DNA of 64,000 bases from SAR116 cluster alpha proteobacterium HIMB100 (GTDB taxonomy: Bacteria > Pseudomonadota > Alphaproteobacteria > Puniceispirillales > Puniceispirillaceae). Within the stretch, counting starts at the first letter, position 1; every line of letters begins with the position of its first letter. The translations under genes and the position numbers were made by a program. Below the pieces are notes generated by a model. That model made no database searches. It was not told the origin of the DNA and saw only the letters and a program-made list of their open reading frames with translations. Shown piece by piece: positions 36,506-45,334 of this stretch. The stretch lies in the NCBI GenBank assembly GCA_000238815.2, contig AFXB01000007.1, positions 21,336 to 85,335 on the forward strand, written 5' to 3'.

Positions 36506-37189
36506 TTAAGCGCTCAATGCGTCATGCGCGAAACTGTAAATCTCATCTTTCATGCGGCGATAGCTGGTCATCTCATCTTCCTCAACGATTTTCATTGATC
36601 CCCCGACCAGAGCCTTGCGCCGGATCATCGCAAAGACTTTAATATGACGGTTACATTCATCTGATATTTTTGCGATTTGGCGGCGAGCCAGATGAGTCAC
36701 ACGTGTTTCGATAAATTCAGCCTGTACCGCTGCCTTCATACGAGACGCCGCATCATAATTAATTTTTCCCATCTGGCTTAATGCACTGTTCTGCGCCAGA
36801 TTTATCTGATTTTCGAAACTACCCAAATCCGCAGCTGTCGGCTTTGGCAACTCAACAAAAAAATTCATGTCATCTGGCCCAGGTGACATTTTTTTATATC
36901 CTGCCAGACGAAACTGCTGAATCAAAAGATCTCTGTCTTTTAACTCTTTAAGAGCGACTCTTATTGAAGTGGTTGAAACAACTGGGTCATAAATTATCGT
37001 TGACAGGTCCAAAATCCGTTTCATTTTTCCGGCCTGTTCAAATTCGATTTTTCGCAGCGATTCAATCTGCACCTCAGAGGGATCAATTGCTTTTAATGTT
37101 TCCAGTAAATCTTCTAACAACTGCTCTGCCATTGCCTTTACAGACAGCGAGTAGGAATCATCTGAAATCTTCACATCAAAACTTATCAT
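36506..37189 (-). CDS. Hypothetical protein, helical
   Basis: A 227-residue soluble, highly helical protein I do not recognise. The first 120 residues have heptad-like stretches (AMAEQLLEDLLETLKAID) and a patch that could be a winged helix (TTSIRVALKELKDRDLLIQQ). The C-terminal part is basic and helical (RVTHLARRQIAKISDE). No signal peptide or membrane helix is seen. It stands alone between two membrane-protein genes. Confidence 0.55.
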   Translation of the reverse strand: MISFDVKISDDSYSLSVKAMAEQLLEDLLETLKAIDPSEVQIESLRKIEFEQAGKMKRILDLSTIIYDPVVSTTSIRVALKELKDRDLLIQQFRLAGYKKMSPGPDDMNFFVELPKPTAADLGSFENQINLAQNSALSQMGKINYDAASRMKAAVQAEFIETRVTHLARRQIAKISDECNRHIKVFAMIRRKALVGGSMKIVEEDEMTSYRRMKDEIYSFAHDALSA

Positions 37190-37442
37190 ACCACTCTCTT
37201 CTCACCCCCAACCATCACCGGATTTTAGCATATAACGGGCTGCTAGCGTCTGTCACTACCTTAACAGCACCTCAGCTGCACCTGTTCAGCCCGCTATTCA
37301 GGCCTTGCCTGCTGTTTTCCTGATGACCGCTCTGCCTGATACAATTTCTGCAGCACATATGGTAATTTTTAGCACTTCTGATCAGCGCCGCCTGATGATA
37401 TGGTTGAATTCCTTATGATATTTCTGTCCATTTGGGGTAATT

Positions 37443-37859
37443 ATGATTCCGCAAGATATTGCTTTATTCAGCCTGCTCTTACCTGCGATCCCGCTGACTA
37501 TGGTGGCGGTCAATTTCCGCTATACCGCCCTTGCGGGTCTGATCCGTCAAATCCACGGCATGGCCCAAAAACCAGCAGATCACAACCGTCCACCCGCTGT
37601 TCTTCTGCGCGAGGTTCACTTGCTGCAGACCAGAATCACATGCGTGAAGTATAGTTTGTTTTTCGGTGGGTTGTCCTTTTTTTTCAATCTTCTGGCTGTC
37701 GGGCTTCTGGTTCTGGGGGCAACGACCTTTTCTTACGGGTTTTTTGTTGCCACGCTGGCCAGCCTGTCCTCTTCCATCTTGCTGTTTTTATATGAAATCA
37801 GCCGCTCGACCGAAGCCTTATCCTTACATATCTCTGATATCCGCCAGTCCGGACAGTAA
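37443..37859 (+). CDS. DUF2721 family membrane protein
   Basis: A 138-residue protein with three hydrophobic helices (the first ends PLTMVAVNFRYTAL; then LFFGGLSFFFNLLAVGLLVL and FFVATLASLSSSILLFLYEI). NRFxxL-type and EISRS motifs fit DUF2721, whose function is not known. GGGG lies 5-6 nt before the ATG. Confidence 0.7.
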   Translation: MIPQDIALFSLLLPAIPLTMVAVNFRYTALAGLIRQIHGMAQKPADHNRPPAVLLREVHLLQTRITCVKYSLFFGGLSFFFNLLAVGLLVLGATTFSYGFFVATLASLSSSILLFLYEISRSTEALSLHISDIRQSGQ

Positions 37860-37962
37860 CCGTTTCCCGGCTTTTGCCTGCCGGACAAGCTTGCATCAGG
37901 AAACCTGTTCAGCCTAAATTTGACGGGATTGATGTTAATCATTGTGTGGATAAACCCCTGCC

Positions 37963-38994
37963 ATGTCGCCTTCTCTACCCTATTTGGATGAACACCCTCT
38001 AGCTGTCGATATTCGTCGTGGCAGATCTGTTGAATCAACCCATCTTGTCGATATTGCTGTGGTGGATAGTGATGGCCGCCTTATCTTGGGATATGGGGAT
38101 GTTGAACGGCCTGTCTTTCCGCGATCGGCGATGAAACCGCTGCAGGCTCTTGCGCTTGTTGAACAGTTGCAACAACGTGGTCTCGACCAAAGCCTGTCAG
38201 CAGAATCCTTGTGTGTGACTTGTGCTAGCCATAATGGCCAGGCGGCCCATCTTCAGGCAGCAGGCGATTTGCTTCGCCAGTTTGATATCCCCGAACATCA
38301 TCTCATCTGCGGGGCGCATTGGTCACTGGACCAGGACAGCCTGATTGACCAGGTCCGCACTATCCCTCAGCCTACACGCCTTCACAATAACTGCAGCGGC
38401 AAACATGCGGGCATGCTGGTTCTGGCGCGGTTGCTTGATGCGCCGTTTGACGGGTATCAGCGGCTTGACCATCCGGTTCAGCAACGCATTCTTGGTTGCC
38501 TTGAAGCAATGGTGGGGTGCGCGTTAACTGGATATGGCGCAGCTGTGGACGGATGCGGGGCCCCGGCATTGGCAGGGCCATTGGGTAACTGGGCCCGCGG
38601 CTTTGCCCTTTTCACAGGTGACGGCCCCTTGCCAGAACATCGCCAGGCAGCTTGTCAGACATTAGCACAGGCGATAGCGGATGCCCCGCATCTGATCGCT
38701 GGTGACAGGCGACTTTGTTCAACCGTCAATCAGGCCTTTGGTACGGCTGTCACGGTAAAAACAGGCGCAGAAGGTGTTTATGCTGCTGCGTTTCATGAAC
38801 TGGGACTGGGCTTGATGCTGAAAGCTCGTGACGGGGCCAAGCGGGCAGCTGAACAGGCCCTGCTGCATGTGATGACGAGGCTGGGGCTTAACCTGCCTGC
38901 CCTTGTGGCAGAGGCGTTCCAGCCTGTGCTGACCAACTGGGCTGGTGAAGCTGTTGGTGATATTACAATCCGTGATCAGGGCCAGATCATATGA
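37963..38994 (+). CDS. L-asparaginase II family protein (thermolabile type)
   Basis: A 343-residue protein of the Rhizobium-type asparaginase II family (PF06089-like): SVESTHLVDIAVVDSDGRLI, then FPRSAMKPLQALALVE and HNNCSGKHAGMLVLARL. It is predicted to hydrolyse asparagine to aspartate and ammonia in the cytosol. The GNAT gene downstream overlaps by 4 bp, so they form a small operon. Confidence 0.88.
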   Translation: MSPSLPYLDEHPLAVDIRRGRSVESTHLVDIAVVDSDGRLILGYGDVERPVFPRSAMKPLQALALVEQLQQRGLDQSLSAESLCVTCASHNGQAAHLQAAGDLLRQFDIPEHHLICGAHWSLDQDSLIDQVRTIPQPTRLHNNCSGKHAGMLVLARLLDAPFDGYQRLDHPVQQRILGCLEAMVGCALTGYGAAVDGCGAPALAGPLGNWARGFALFTGDGPLPEHRQAACQTLAQAIADAPHLIAGDRRLCSTVNQAFGTAVTVKTGAEGVYAAAFHELGLGLMLKARDGAKRAAEQALLHVMTRLGLNLPALVAEAFQPVLTNWAGEAVGDITIRDQGQII

Positions 38995-39452
38995 CCGCAC
39001 AATTTCGGGTCCGTCCGGTACACAGCACAGAAGCTGATCATCTGCTTCACCTCTCGGACGCCTATATGCACAGTCTCTATCCTGCCGAAAGCAATCATCT
39101 GGTCAGCCCGGATGAGCTCAGGCAAAAGGCGATCATCTTTTTAGGCGGTTTTTGCGATCAGACCTGTGTTGGCTGCGTGGCATTAATGGCCGGGCACAAA
39201 CCCGGACATGCTGAGGTCAAACGCTTGTTTATAAAGCAAGACGCACGCGACCACGGCTTTGCGCGCAAACTGATGGAACAGCTGGAATCTGCTGCTGTCC
39301 AGCAGCATATTTCTTGTTTGCAGCTGGAAACCGGCATTCATCAGCCTGCCTCTCATGCACTTTATGTATCGATGGGATATCAGCAAATTCCGCCTTTTGG
39401 TGCATATCAGGCTGACCCGCTCAGCATGTTTTTTGAAAAACAGCTGAGCTGA
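38991..39452 (+). CDS. GNAT family N-acetyltransferase
   Basis: A 153-residue acetyltransferase. The acetyl-CoA-binding motif A is AEVKRLFIKQDARDHGFARK, and LQLETGIHQPASHALYVSMG is the C-terminal beta4-alpha4 part. The substrate is unknown. Its start overlaps the asparaginase stop (ATGA). Confidence 0.87.
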   Translation: MTAQFRVRPVHSTEADHLLHLSDAYMHSLYPAESNHLVSPDELRQKAIIFLGGFCDQTCVGCVALMAGHKPGHAEVKRLFIKQDARDHGFARKLMEQLESAAVQQHISCLQLETGIHQPASHALYVSMGYQQIPPFGAYQADPLSMFFEKQLS

Positions 39453-39517
39453 AGACCGGTGCTTTACCAGCTTGCAGCTGATTTGTTAAATTAATGCCAG
39501 ACAAAGGAGTATGAAAC

Positions 39518-39727
39518 ATGCAGATTGACCTGTCCCCTGCTGCCCACGGTCAGCCCGCTTGTCCGCGTTGTCACAGCCCCTTACGCACCATTGTGGTCCA
39601 TGGGCATGAACAATGTGCAATCTGTAAATCAAATATTCTGGAATGCTGCTCTGGTGAGGTCTGCCAGCCTGACCGGCCTGCACCTAAACGCCCCTCTGAT
39701 AAAAGCACTGTGACGATAAAAAGCTGA
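39518..39727 (+). CDS. Small zinc-ribbon-like protein
   Basis: A 69-residue protein with two metal-binding knuckles, ACPRCHSP and QCAICKSN, and later ECCSGEVCQP. The spacing is that of a short zinc ribbon. AAAGGAG lies 8 nt before the ATG. Its function is unknown. Confidence 0.7.
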   Translation: MQIDLSPAAHGQPACPRCHSPLRTIVVHGHEQCAICKSNILECCSGEVCQPDRPAPKRPSDKSTVTIKS

Positions 39728-39779
39728 TAGAGTATATCAAACACTTTGCGCCACCAGTTTTCGCCCTATTTCGATAAGT

Positions 39780-40355
39780 ATGAGACAAAAACAACATTTG
39801 TTCCTACTGCCTATTTTTCTGCTGACCTTTATCTGTTTGTTGAATAACGGCCCGCTTCGGGCTGACCAGACAGACCCGCGTCTGCCGGGCCTGTTTAACA
39901 GTCTGAAAGACGCCCCAAACGCAAAAGCCGCAAAAACGACTGCTGATCGGATCTGGCGCATTTGGTCTGAAAATCCTGAAAATCAGCTCTTGACCAAAGT
40001 GCTGAATCAAGGGGTGATGCAAATGAATGCTGGTCGTCTGCGTGAAGCTGAACGGCTGTTCACCTCTGTGATAGAAGCAGACCCTGACTTTGCCGAAGCC
40101 TGGAACAAGCGGGCAACCGTATATTTCATCATGGGGGCCTATGATCTGTCCAAACGAGACATTGCGCAGACAATTGCGCGCGAGCCTCAGCATTTTGGCG
40201 CCTTATCAGGCCTTGGGCTTGTGGAAACACATATCGGCAATTATGAAGCAGCGCTGAAAGCCTATGAACAGGCTGCCGCCATCCATCCCTTCATGGAGGG
40301 GCATGAGGATATCGTCAGCGCATTAAAAAAGTTGGTCAAGGGAACAGCCCTATAG
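39780..40355 (+). CDS. Secreted tetratricopeptide-repeat protein
   Basis: A 191-residue exported protein: signal peptide LFLLPIFLLTFICLLNNGPLRA, then three TPR units between about 75 and 180 (GRLREAERLFTSVIEADPDF; AEAWNKRATVYFIMGAYDLS; HIGNYEAALKAYEQAAAIHP). TPR proteins hold partner proteins; no partner is named by context. A GC-rich hairpin lies just after the stop. Confidence 0.8.
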   Translation: MRQKQHLFLLPIFLLTFICLLNNGPLRADQTDPRLPGLFNSLKDAPNAKAAKTTADRIWRIWSENPENQLLTKVLNQGVMQMNAGRLREAERLFTSVIEADPDFAEAWNKRATVYFIMGAYDLSKRDIAQTIAREPQHFGALSGLGLVETHIGNYEAALKAYEQAAAIHPFMEGHEDIVSALKKLVKGTAL

Positions 40356-40369
40356 ACGGCTTACAGGTC

Positions 40370-40388
40370 CGGGGGGCAAATACCCCCG
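40370..40388. terminator. GC hairpin after TPR gene
   Basis: CGGGGG at 40370-40375 pairs with CCCCCG at 40383-40388 across a 7-nt loop, 15 bp past the TPR stop. There is no T-tract; it may stabilise the mRNA 3' end or join the adjacent G-rich repeats in structure. Confidence 0.4.
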
Positions 40389-40434
40389 AACACCAAAGCA
40401 GAGTCAGACAGAGCAGCCCCCTGTGCAACCAGAA

Positions 40435-40509
40435 GAACATCACCGCGGGAAACATCACCAGGGGGGAACATCACCGGGGGGACATCGTCGGGGGGAACAT
40501 CACTGGAGG
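40435..40509 (+). repeat. 15-bp G-rich tandem repeat, possible G-quadruplex
   Basis: Five units of about 15 bp carry (G)AACATCACC or a close variant starting at 40436, 40451, 40467, 40482 and 40496. The later units are joined by G6 runs at 40461-40466, 40476-40481 and 40490-40495, followed by GGAGG. The last GGAGG serves as the ribosome binding site of the small membrane protein gene. The spacing of the G-runs would allow a G-quadruplex in the mRNA or DNA. Confidence 0.7.
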
Positions 40510-40518
40510 CAACAGCAG

Positions 40519-40764
40519 ATGAGACCATTTTTTCTCCTCATCACCGCGATATTGGCGGTGTTTATCCTGATTTCAGCTCATGTCTATATGGGCAGTGGAC
40601 TGTTTGCCGGTCTGTTCAGCTTTGCGATTTATTATCTGGCGTGGGAGCTCACCGTCTGCCAGTTACAATCTATTTTACGATCTGATCATCCAGAACAGCT
40701 GTCAGACCCGCGCTATGAGGTCCACATCACAACTGACTATTTGGACGACCAAAAACGGGACTAA
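40519..40764 (+). CDS. Small membrane protein (81 aa)
   Basis: An 81-residue protein starting at ATG 40519 with GGAGG 9 nt upstream. The first 45 residues form two helices (FFLLITAILAVFILISAHVY and SGLFAGLFSFAIYYLAWELT); the tail is polar and acidic. A longer open frame begins at 40423 but its extra part only translates the G-rich repeats into His/Gly/Arg units. Function is unknown. Confidence 0.6.
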   Translation: MRPFFLLITAILAVFILISAHVYMGSGLFAGLFSFAIYYLAWELTVCQLQSILRSDHPEQLSDPRYEVHITTDYLDDQKRD

Positions 40765-40869
40765 GATATTTTCTTGTTCCTTTCTAAGATTATTTTGCTT
40801 TTCAATAGCCCTCATCCGTGATGAACTCTGCTGGATAATTCATCAAACGCCTGTGTTCAGGAGAGCGGT

Positions 40870-42030
40870 ATCAACTCTGCCTACCCTTATGCCAGCAACC
40901 CTGTATTTCTGGCATTCTTTTTATATTCATTTGCGCTGGGAACGCTTTTTCCGCGTCTGGGTGATCTGCAGCTTCAGATGGGGCTCAGCGAGGGCGAACT
41001 AGGCCTGTCTCTAGTTGGCGCACCTCTCGGGGTTCAGCTGTCTTTACTGGCCGCTAATCATTTAGTGGCCCGGTTCAGCCTGGCTAAAGTAATGATCATC
41101 GGGCTGGGTCTGATTATGGCGGCTTATGTCGGGACAGCATTTGCAAGTACACCGGCAATATTTTTTATGCTGTTGTTCGTCATGGGCTTATCGGTCGGCA
41201 TTCTTGAGGTTGCGGTGAATCTGGAGGCAGACCGGGTTGAATATGGCCTGAAGCAACGCATAATGAACCGCGCACATGCATTCTGGTCATTGGGATTTTT
41301 TGCTACTGGCCTGTTGGGGGCTGTGATGGCCCAGCTGGGCATCTCTGTTCTGGCTCATTTTGTCATCTTCGGTGTGGCTGTCCTGGTGCTGACTGTGCTG
41401 GGGTTTTCTGGCTATGTTCAGGCCCCCTTGCGCCCGACGGCTGAGACCGCAACCCCGAAATTTGTCAAACCAACAGCTGCCATTATGGTCCTGGTTTGTT
41501 TGACCTTGTCTGCTATGCTGGCAGAAGGATCGGCCATTGAATGGTCTGTTATCTATATGCGTGATGTCTTTGCCACACTGCCGCTGGTAAATGGCATGGC
41601 CCTCGCCCTGACCGCTTTTGCTCAGTTTCTGACCCGGTATTTTGCTGACCGGTTTGTGGATAAATATGGCCCGCGTCTTGTTGCGGGGCTATGTGTATGG
41701 ATCATGATGGCCGGTGCTGTTCTGGTGGCAACAGCACCTGTCTGGCCCCTAGCCTTGCTGGGGTTCACCTGTTTAGGGGCAGGCTCATCTGTGATTTTTC
41801 CGCTCGCTATGTCCGCCGCTGCCCAACTCCAGGACCGGCCGGCCGCAGTAAATGTCGCATCCCTTGCACAGATATCTTTTGTAGTGTTTTTATTATCCCC
41901 TCCCATATTGGGGCTGGTGGCCGAACATATTGGCATTCGCCATGCCTTTGCGATATGCCTGCCTCTGACCATCCTCAGCCTGTTCAGCCTGCGCGGGCTG
42001 GCAGCAAAACCTCGTCCTTCTGCTGAATAA
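40870..42030 (+). CDS. MFS transporter; start codon unclear (ATC 40870 or ATG 40978)
   Basis: A major facilitator family protein of about 386 residues with some 12 helices. It includes the helix LSLVGAPLGVQLSLLAANHL, the GAGSSVIFPLAMSAAA block and a C-terminal helix. The first ATG (40978) would cut off the first membrane helix: PVFLAFFLYSFALGTLFPRL is encoded in frame just upstream. Between the stop at 40822 and 40978 the frame holds no ATG, GTG or TTG. An ATC at 40870 has AGGAG 6 nt upstream and gives a normal N-terminus. A frameshift or damaged start is the alternative. The substrate is unknown. Confidence 0.75.
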   Translation: MNSAYPYASNPVFLAFFLYSFALGTLFPRLGDLQLQMGLSEGELGLSLVGAPLGVQLSLLAANHLVARFSLAKVMIIGLGLIMAAYVGTAFASTPAIFFMLLFVMGLSVGILEVAVNLEADRVEYGLKQRIMNRAHAFWSLGFFATGLLGAVMAQLGISVLAHFVIFGVAVLVLTVLGFSGYVQAPLRPTAETATPKFVKPTAAIMVLVCLTLSAMLAEGSAIEWSVIYMRDVFATLPLVNGMALALTAFAQFLTRYFADRFVDKYGPRLVAGLCVWIMMAGAVLVATAPVWPLALLGFTCLGAGSSVIFPLAMSAAAQLQDRPAAVNVASLAQISFVVFLLSPPILGLVAEHIGIRHAFAICLPLTILSLFSLRGLAAKPRPSAE

Positions 42031-42129
42031 CAAAGCATCGTGACGCCGTCTTATGGTGATGCTATTCTGCAATCCTGATGAAATTGTTTCCGTACAGCCC
42101 AGCGGGCTGCCTCAATAAGGAGACCAGAC

Positions 42130-43317
42130 GTGGACACACATCTTCTCTCACAACAATCATCCGGGGGGCTGACAGAAGCCAGCAGTGACATAAACAGGTT
42201 TCGCGAATTAACAGCGCGCACAACCACATCTGATGACGCGCCGCTTGCTGTCGATATTCAGCATAATATTCCCCTTTATGACGGTCATTTTGTGAATTCA
42301 GCTGCTGTGGACACAAACAGCCGCCAGGCTTTACTGTCAGAATGGGCTGATATTCTGGCAACTGGCGCTGGTATCATTGTGATTAAGAACGGCCTTTCCA
42401 AACATGATATTCTTGATCAGGCCAGCCAGATTTTTGAAGAAATCATTACCGCTGAACAGGCAGCATCTGGCGGCGGTGGCGATCATTTTGCCAAAGCAGG
42501 GGCAAATGACCGCATTTGGAATGCATTGGAAAAGCATTGTCTTGTTGATCCCCGTAATTTTGCCGACTATTATGCGTCTCACGGCATTGCAATGGCGGCT
42601 GAGGCCTGGCTTGGCCCTTTCTATCAGATGACGGCTCAGGTTAACCGCGTTAACCCCGGCGGTGCGGCACAATCCCCTCATCGTGATTATCATTTAGGCT
42701 TTATGACAACCGAACAGGCCGCTGCCTGGCCAGCTCACGCACATCGGCTGTCTCCTTATTTAACCTTGCAAGTGGCGGTGGCGCATTGTGATATGCCCCT
42801 TGAAAGTGGACCGACCCAGCTGCTGCCATTCTCGCAGACCTTCACCGCAGGCTATCTGGCCGTCTCGCAGCCGGAATTCCAGAAGCATTTTGCTGAAAAC
42901 TTTGTACAAATTCCGCTGGATAAAGGCGATTTACTGTTTTTCAACCCGGCCGTCATGCATGCCGCAGGTCAGAATACCTCAACAGATATTTACCGCATGG
43001 CCAATCTGCTTCAGGTCTCTTCTGCCTTTGGACGGGCAATGGAGGCAGTTGACCGCCAGGCGATGTCTCTTGCCCTTTATCCGGTTTTGCTGGAGGCTCA
43101 TTCATCCGGCCATCTGTCCCGTGCTGAAATAGATAATGTGATTGCATCATCTGCAGAAGGCTACGCCTTTCCGACCAGCCTTGACCGGGACCCGCCGGTT
43201 GGTGGGCTCGCGCCAAAGACACAAGCTCTGTTCGTCAGAGAGGCCCTGAATGAGCACCAGACAACTGAACAGCTTCACTCAGCGCTTGAGGCGCTAAAAC
43301 GCCGCCAATATGGCTAG
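42130..43317 (+). CDS. Phytanoyl-CoA dioxygenase (PhyH)-like protein
   Basis: A 395-residue Fe(II)/2-oxoglutarate dioxygenase-like protein. The likely iron ligands are H184 and D186 in QSPHRDYHLGF and H277 in NPAVMHAAGQN. The N-terminal 60 residues and the C-terminal 90 residues extend past the usual PhyH core. GTG start with AAGGAG 8-9 nt upstream. It resembles the other PhyH gene at 17475 only in the core. The substrate is unknown. Confidence 0.75.
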   Translation: MDTHLLSQQSSGGLTEASSDINRFRELTARTTTSDDAPLAVDIQHNIPLYDGHFVNSAAVDTNSRQALLSEWADILATGAGIIVIKNGLSKHDILDQASQIFEEIITAEQAASGGGGDHFAKAGANDRIWNALEKHCLVDPRNFADYYASHGIAMAAEAWLGPFYQMTAQVNRVNPGGAAQSPHRDYHLGFMTTEQAAAWPAHAHRLSPYLTLQVAVAHCDMPLESGPTQLLPFSQTFTAGYLAVSQPEFQKHFAENFVQIPLDKGDLLFFNPAVMHAAGQNTSTDIYRMANLLQVSSAFGRAMEAVDRQAMSLALYPVLLEAHSSGHLSRAEIDNVIASSAEGYAFPTSLDRDPPVGGLAPKTQALFVREALNEHQTTEQLHSALEALKRRQYG

Positions 43318-44252
43318 CTTTTCGGTGTATTGACCCAGCCCTCAGCACCTGTTTTCACAAAACTTCCGGCGTTTAACTCCCGGAAAGCTTCCTGCAGCTC
43401 TGCCCTTGTATTCATGACAATCGGGCCGTGCCAGGCAACAGGCTCACGCAATGGCGCACCAGAAATCAGCAAGAACCGCACCCCTTGCTCTCCTGCGACA
43501 ACTTCAACCTCGTCACCATCACCAAACACCACCAGAGTGCGGTTGCCGGACTGGTCTCTGATTTTCAGCTCGTCACCATTAAATTCTTTTTCAACATTAA
43601 CGCCAAACGGGGCTGTTGCATTGCTGAACTGAGCAGAACCGTCAAAAATATACGCAAATCCTTGTCTGCGGGTATCAAACGGAAACCGTTTTTTCACATT
43701 CGGCAACAGCGTGACATCCAGATAGGTCGGATCTGTATCAATACCATCTACCGGCCCGCGATAGCCGCGGTAATCACCGGCGATGACCCGAATATGGGTT
43801 CCATCATCATCTGTAAGCGAATTGATATCGCCTGATTTGATATCCTGATAGCGCGGTGTGCACATTTTCTGATCACGCGGCAAATTGGCCCAGAGCTGAA
43901 AACCATGCATCTGGCCTTGTGCGTTACCAGACGGCATTTCCTGATGGATAATTCCTGAACCAGCAGTCATCCATTGCACATCACCACCACTCAGCACACC
44001 GCGATTACCCAAAGAGTCCGCATGTTCGACATTCCCTTTCAGCACATAGGTGATGGTTTCAATACCGCGATGCGGATGCCAGGGAAAACCGCTTTCATAC
44101 TTTTCCGGATCATCATTGCGAAAATCATCCATCATCAAGAACGGATCGAACGGCTCAGTCTCGCCAAACCCAAAAACACGATGCAGATGAACCCCTGCCC
44201 CTTCCATGGTTGGCCGGGCCTGACTGCTGAATTTCACAGGACGAATGGACAC
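43314..44252 (-). CDS. Pirin family protein
   Basis: A 312-residue double cupin of the pirin family. The N-terminal metal site is PWHPHRGIETITYVLKGN with EHADSLGN, and MTAGSGIIHQEMP completes it; FGFGETEPFDPFLMMDDF is the family opening. Pirins act as quercetinases or redox-sensing co-regulators. GTG 44252 is preferred because AAGGAG then has an 8-nt spacer; the GTG at 44261 overlaps it. It converges with the PhyH gene, overlapping by 4 bp at the stops. Confidence 0.88.
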   Translation of the reverse strand: MSIRPVKFSSQARPTMEGAGVHLHRVFGFGETEPFDPFLMMDDFRNDDPEKYESGFPWHPHRGIETITYVLKGNVEHADSLGNRGVLSGGDVQWMTAGSGIIHQEMPSGNAQGQMHGFQLWANLPRDQKMCTPRYQDIKSGDINSLTDDDGTHIRVIAGDYRGYRGPVDGIDTDPTYLDVTLLPNVKKRFPFDTRRQGFAYIFDGSAQFSNATAPFGVNVEKEFNGDELKIRDQSGNRTLVVFGDGDEVEVVAGEQGVRFLLISGAPLREPVAWHGPIVMNTRAELQEAFRELNAGSFVKTGAEGWVNTPKS

Positions 44253-44458
44253 AACAAACACTCCTTCACTTCTTTTCCTTTACCCATCTGGGCTGTGGGT
44301 GAAAAATTTCAATATAACAAAGCTGAAATTACACCATTTCTGCCAGATAAAAAAACGATGAAAAACCTTATCCAGCGCATCTGACCATGGGCTTTGCACG
44401 TAAAGACAATCATCATCATGCCTCCAGCCTGTCGCTGAGGGTTAATCAGGAGATATAA

Positions 44459-44596
44459 ATGACAGAAGCAAATACATGCGGTTGCGGGCGCAGCCCAACA
44501 GGTAAGTGCTGTGGCTGGCACAATCTGAGCGAAGAGCAATATGCAGAGAAAAAAGCCCATTGGGAAGCAAAGCAAGCTGAAAAAAAGGCTGGCTGA
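44459..44596 (+). CDS. Small Cys-rich protein (45 aa)
   Basis: A 45-residue frame with AGGAG 6 nt before ATG 44459. The N-terminus has four cysteines in TCGCGRSPTGKCCGWHNLS, followed by a charged helix (EEQYAEKKAHWEAKQAEKK). The Cys pattern suggests metal binding. I recall similar short proteins in other alphaproteobacteria but no function. A terminator lies about 95 bp downstream. Confidence 0.7.
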   Translation: MTEANTCGCGRSPTGKCCGWHNLSEEQYAEKKAHWEAKQAEKKAG

Positions 44597-44685
44597 ATAT
44601 AAAAAAAGAGGCTGAGTGCCGTTAGAAGGTAAAAGATAAGCACAGCACTCAGCATATCTTCTCTTGCAAACTGATTGCCAATTTC

Positions 44686-44716
44686 AAAAAAACTTCACCC
44701 TTTGGTGAGGTTTTTT
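44686..44716. terminator. Bidirectional intrinsic terminator
   Basis: AACTTCACC at 44691-44699 pairs with GGTGAGGTT at 44704-44712 (one wobble) around a short loop, flanked by six A on the left and six T on the right. It sits between the 45-aa plus-strand gene and the 46-aa minus-strand gene and can end both. Confidence 0.8.
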
Positions 44717-44764
44717 CTTGCCTATGTCTGATTTTGCGCAAACATCATGCCCTCTTTACCAGAT

Positions 44765-44905
44765 TTACTTCCTGGCTTTGAGATGCCGTCTGATTTTGCT
44801 GATAATAAAAGCAGCAAACAGCACTACCCCCGCCAGAATAAAGGTGTCCGCATGCGACACACGCTCACCACTGAACAATGCGCCAATTGTTGAAAAAACA
44901 TCCAT
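44765..44905 (-). CDS. Small membrane protein (46 aa)
   Basis: A 46-residue frame with the strong ribosome binding site AGGAGGA 8 nt before ATG 44905. The middle is one transmembrane helix (TFILAGVVLFAAFIISKIRR) with a basic C-terminal tail (RRHLKARK), so the tail should be cytoplasmic. It is followed by the bidirectional terminator. No family is recognised. Confidence 0.7.
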   Translation of the reverse strand: MDVFSTIGALFSGERVSHADTFILAGVVLFAAFIISKIRRHLKARK

Positions 44906-44975
44906 AAAGCCAGTCCTCCTCTGCCCGCGAGCATAGGCTATTCACCTGATGATGAAAAGAGGCGGCTCTACTGCA

Positions 44976-45326
44976 TCAGAAAAGTGACAATACAGCTTCA
45001 GGCGGACGGCCAATAACTGCCTTGTCTCCTGACACCACAATCGGCCGCTCAATAACTTTTGGATAACGGACCATTAAAGAGACCTGCTCAGCTTCATCCA
45101 TCTGGGCTACAGCGGAAAAATGCGCCTTATATTCGGCCTCATTCTTACGCAACAGGTCTGCAGCAGTAAGACCCAATTTACCCAGAATGTCTGTTAATTC
45201 AAATGTCGTTGGCGGTGTCTGCAGATAGAAAATAACATGCGGCTCTGCCCCCTTGGCTTTTATCAGGTCCAGAGTTTGCCTCGATTTACTGCATCTTGGG
45301 TTATGATAAATGGTCAGCTTGTCCAT
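44976..45326 (-). CDS. arsC: Arsenate reductase (ArsC)-like thioredoxin-fold protein
   Basis: A 116-residue ArsC/Spx/YffB-type protein. The active Cys is in IYHNPRCSKSRQTLDLI; VIERPIVVSGDKAVIGRPPE is the C-terminal ArsC signature with the catalytic Arg. It uses glutathione/glutaredoxin to reduce arsenate in characterised members. No other ars gene is nearby, so it may be a general ArsC-like reductase. Start 45326 has GAGGT upstream and lies 9 bp after the dehydratase stop, so they are co-transcribed. Confidence 0.87.
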   Translation of the reverse strand: MDKLTIYHNPRCSKSRQTLDLIKAKGAEPHVIFYLQTPPTTFELTDILGKLGLTAADLLRKNEAEYKAHFSAVAQMDEAEQVSLMVRYPKVIERPIVVSGDKAVIGRPPEAVLSLF

Positions 45327-45334
45327 AATAAACC

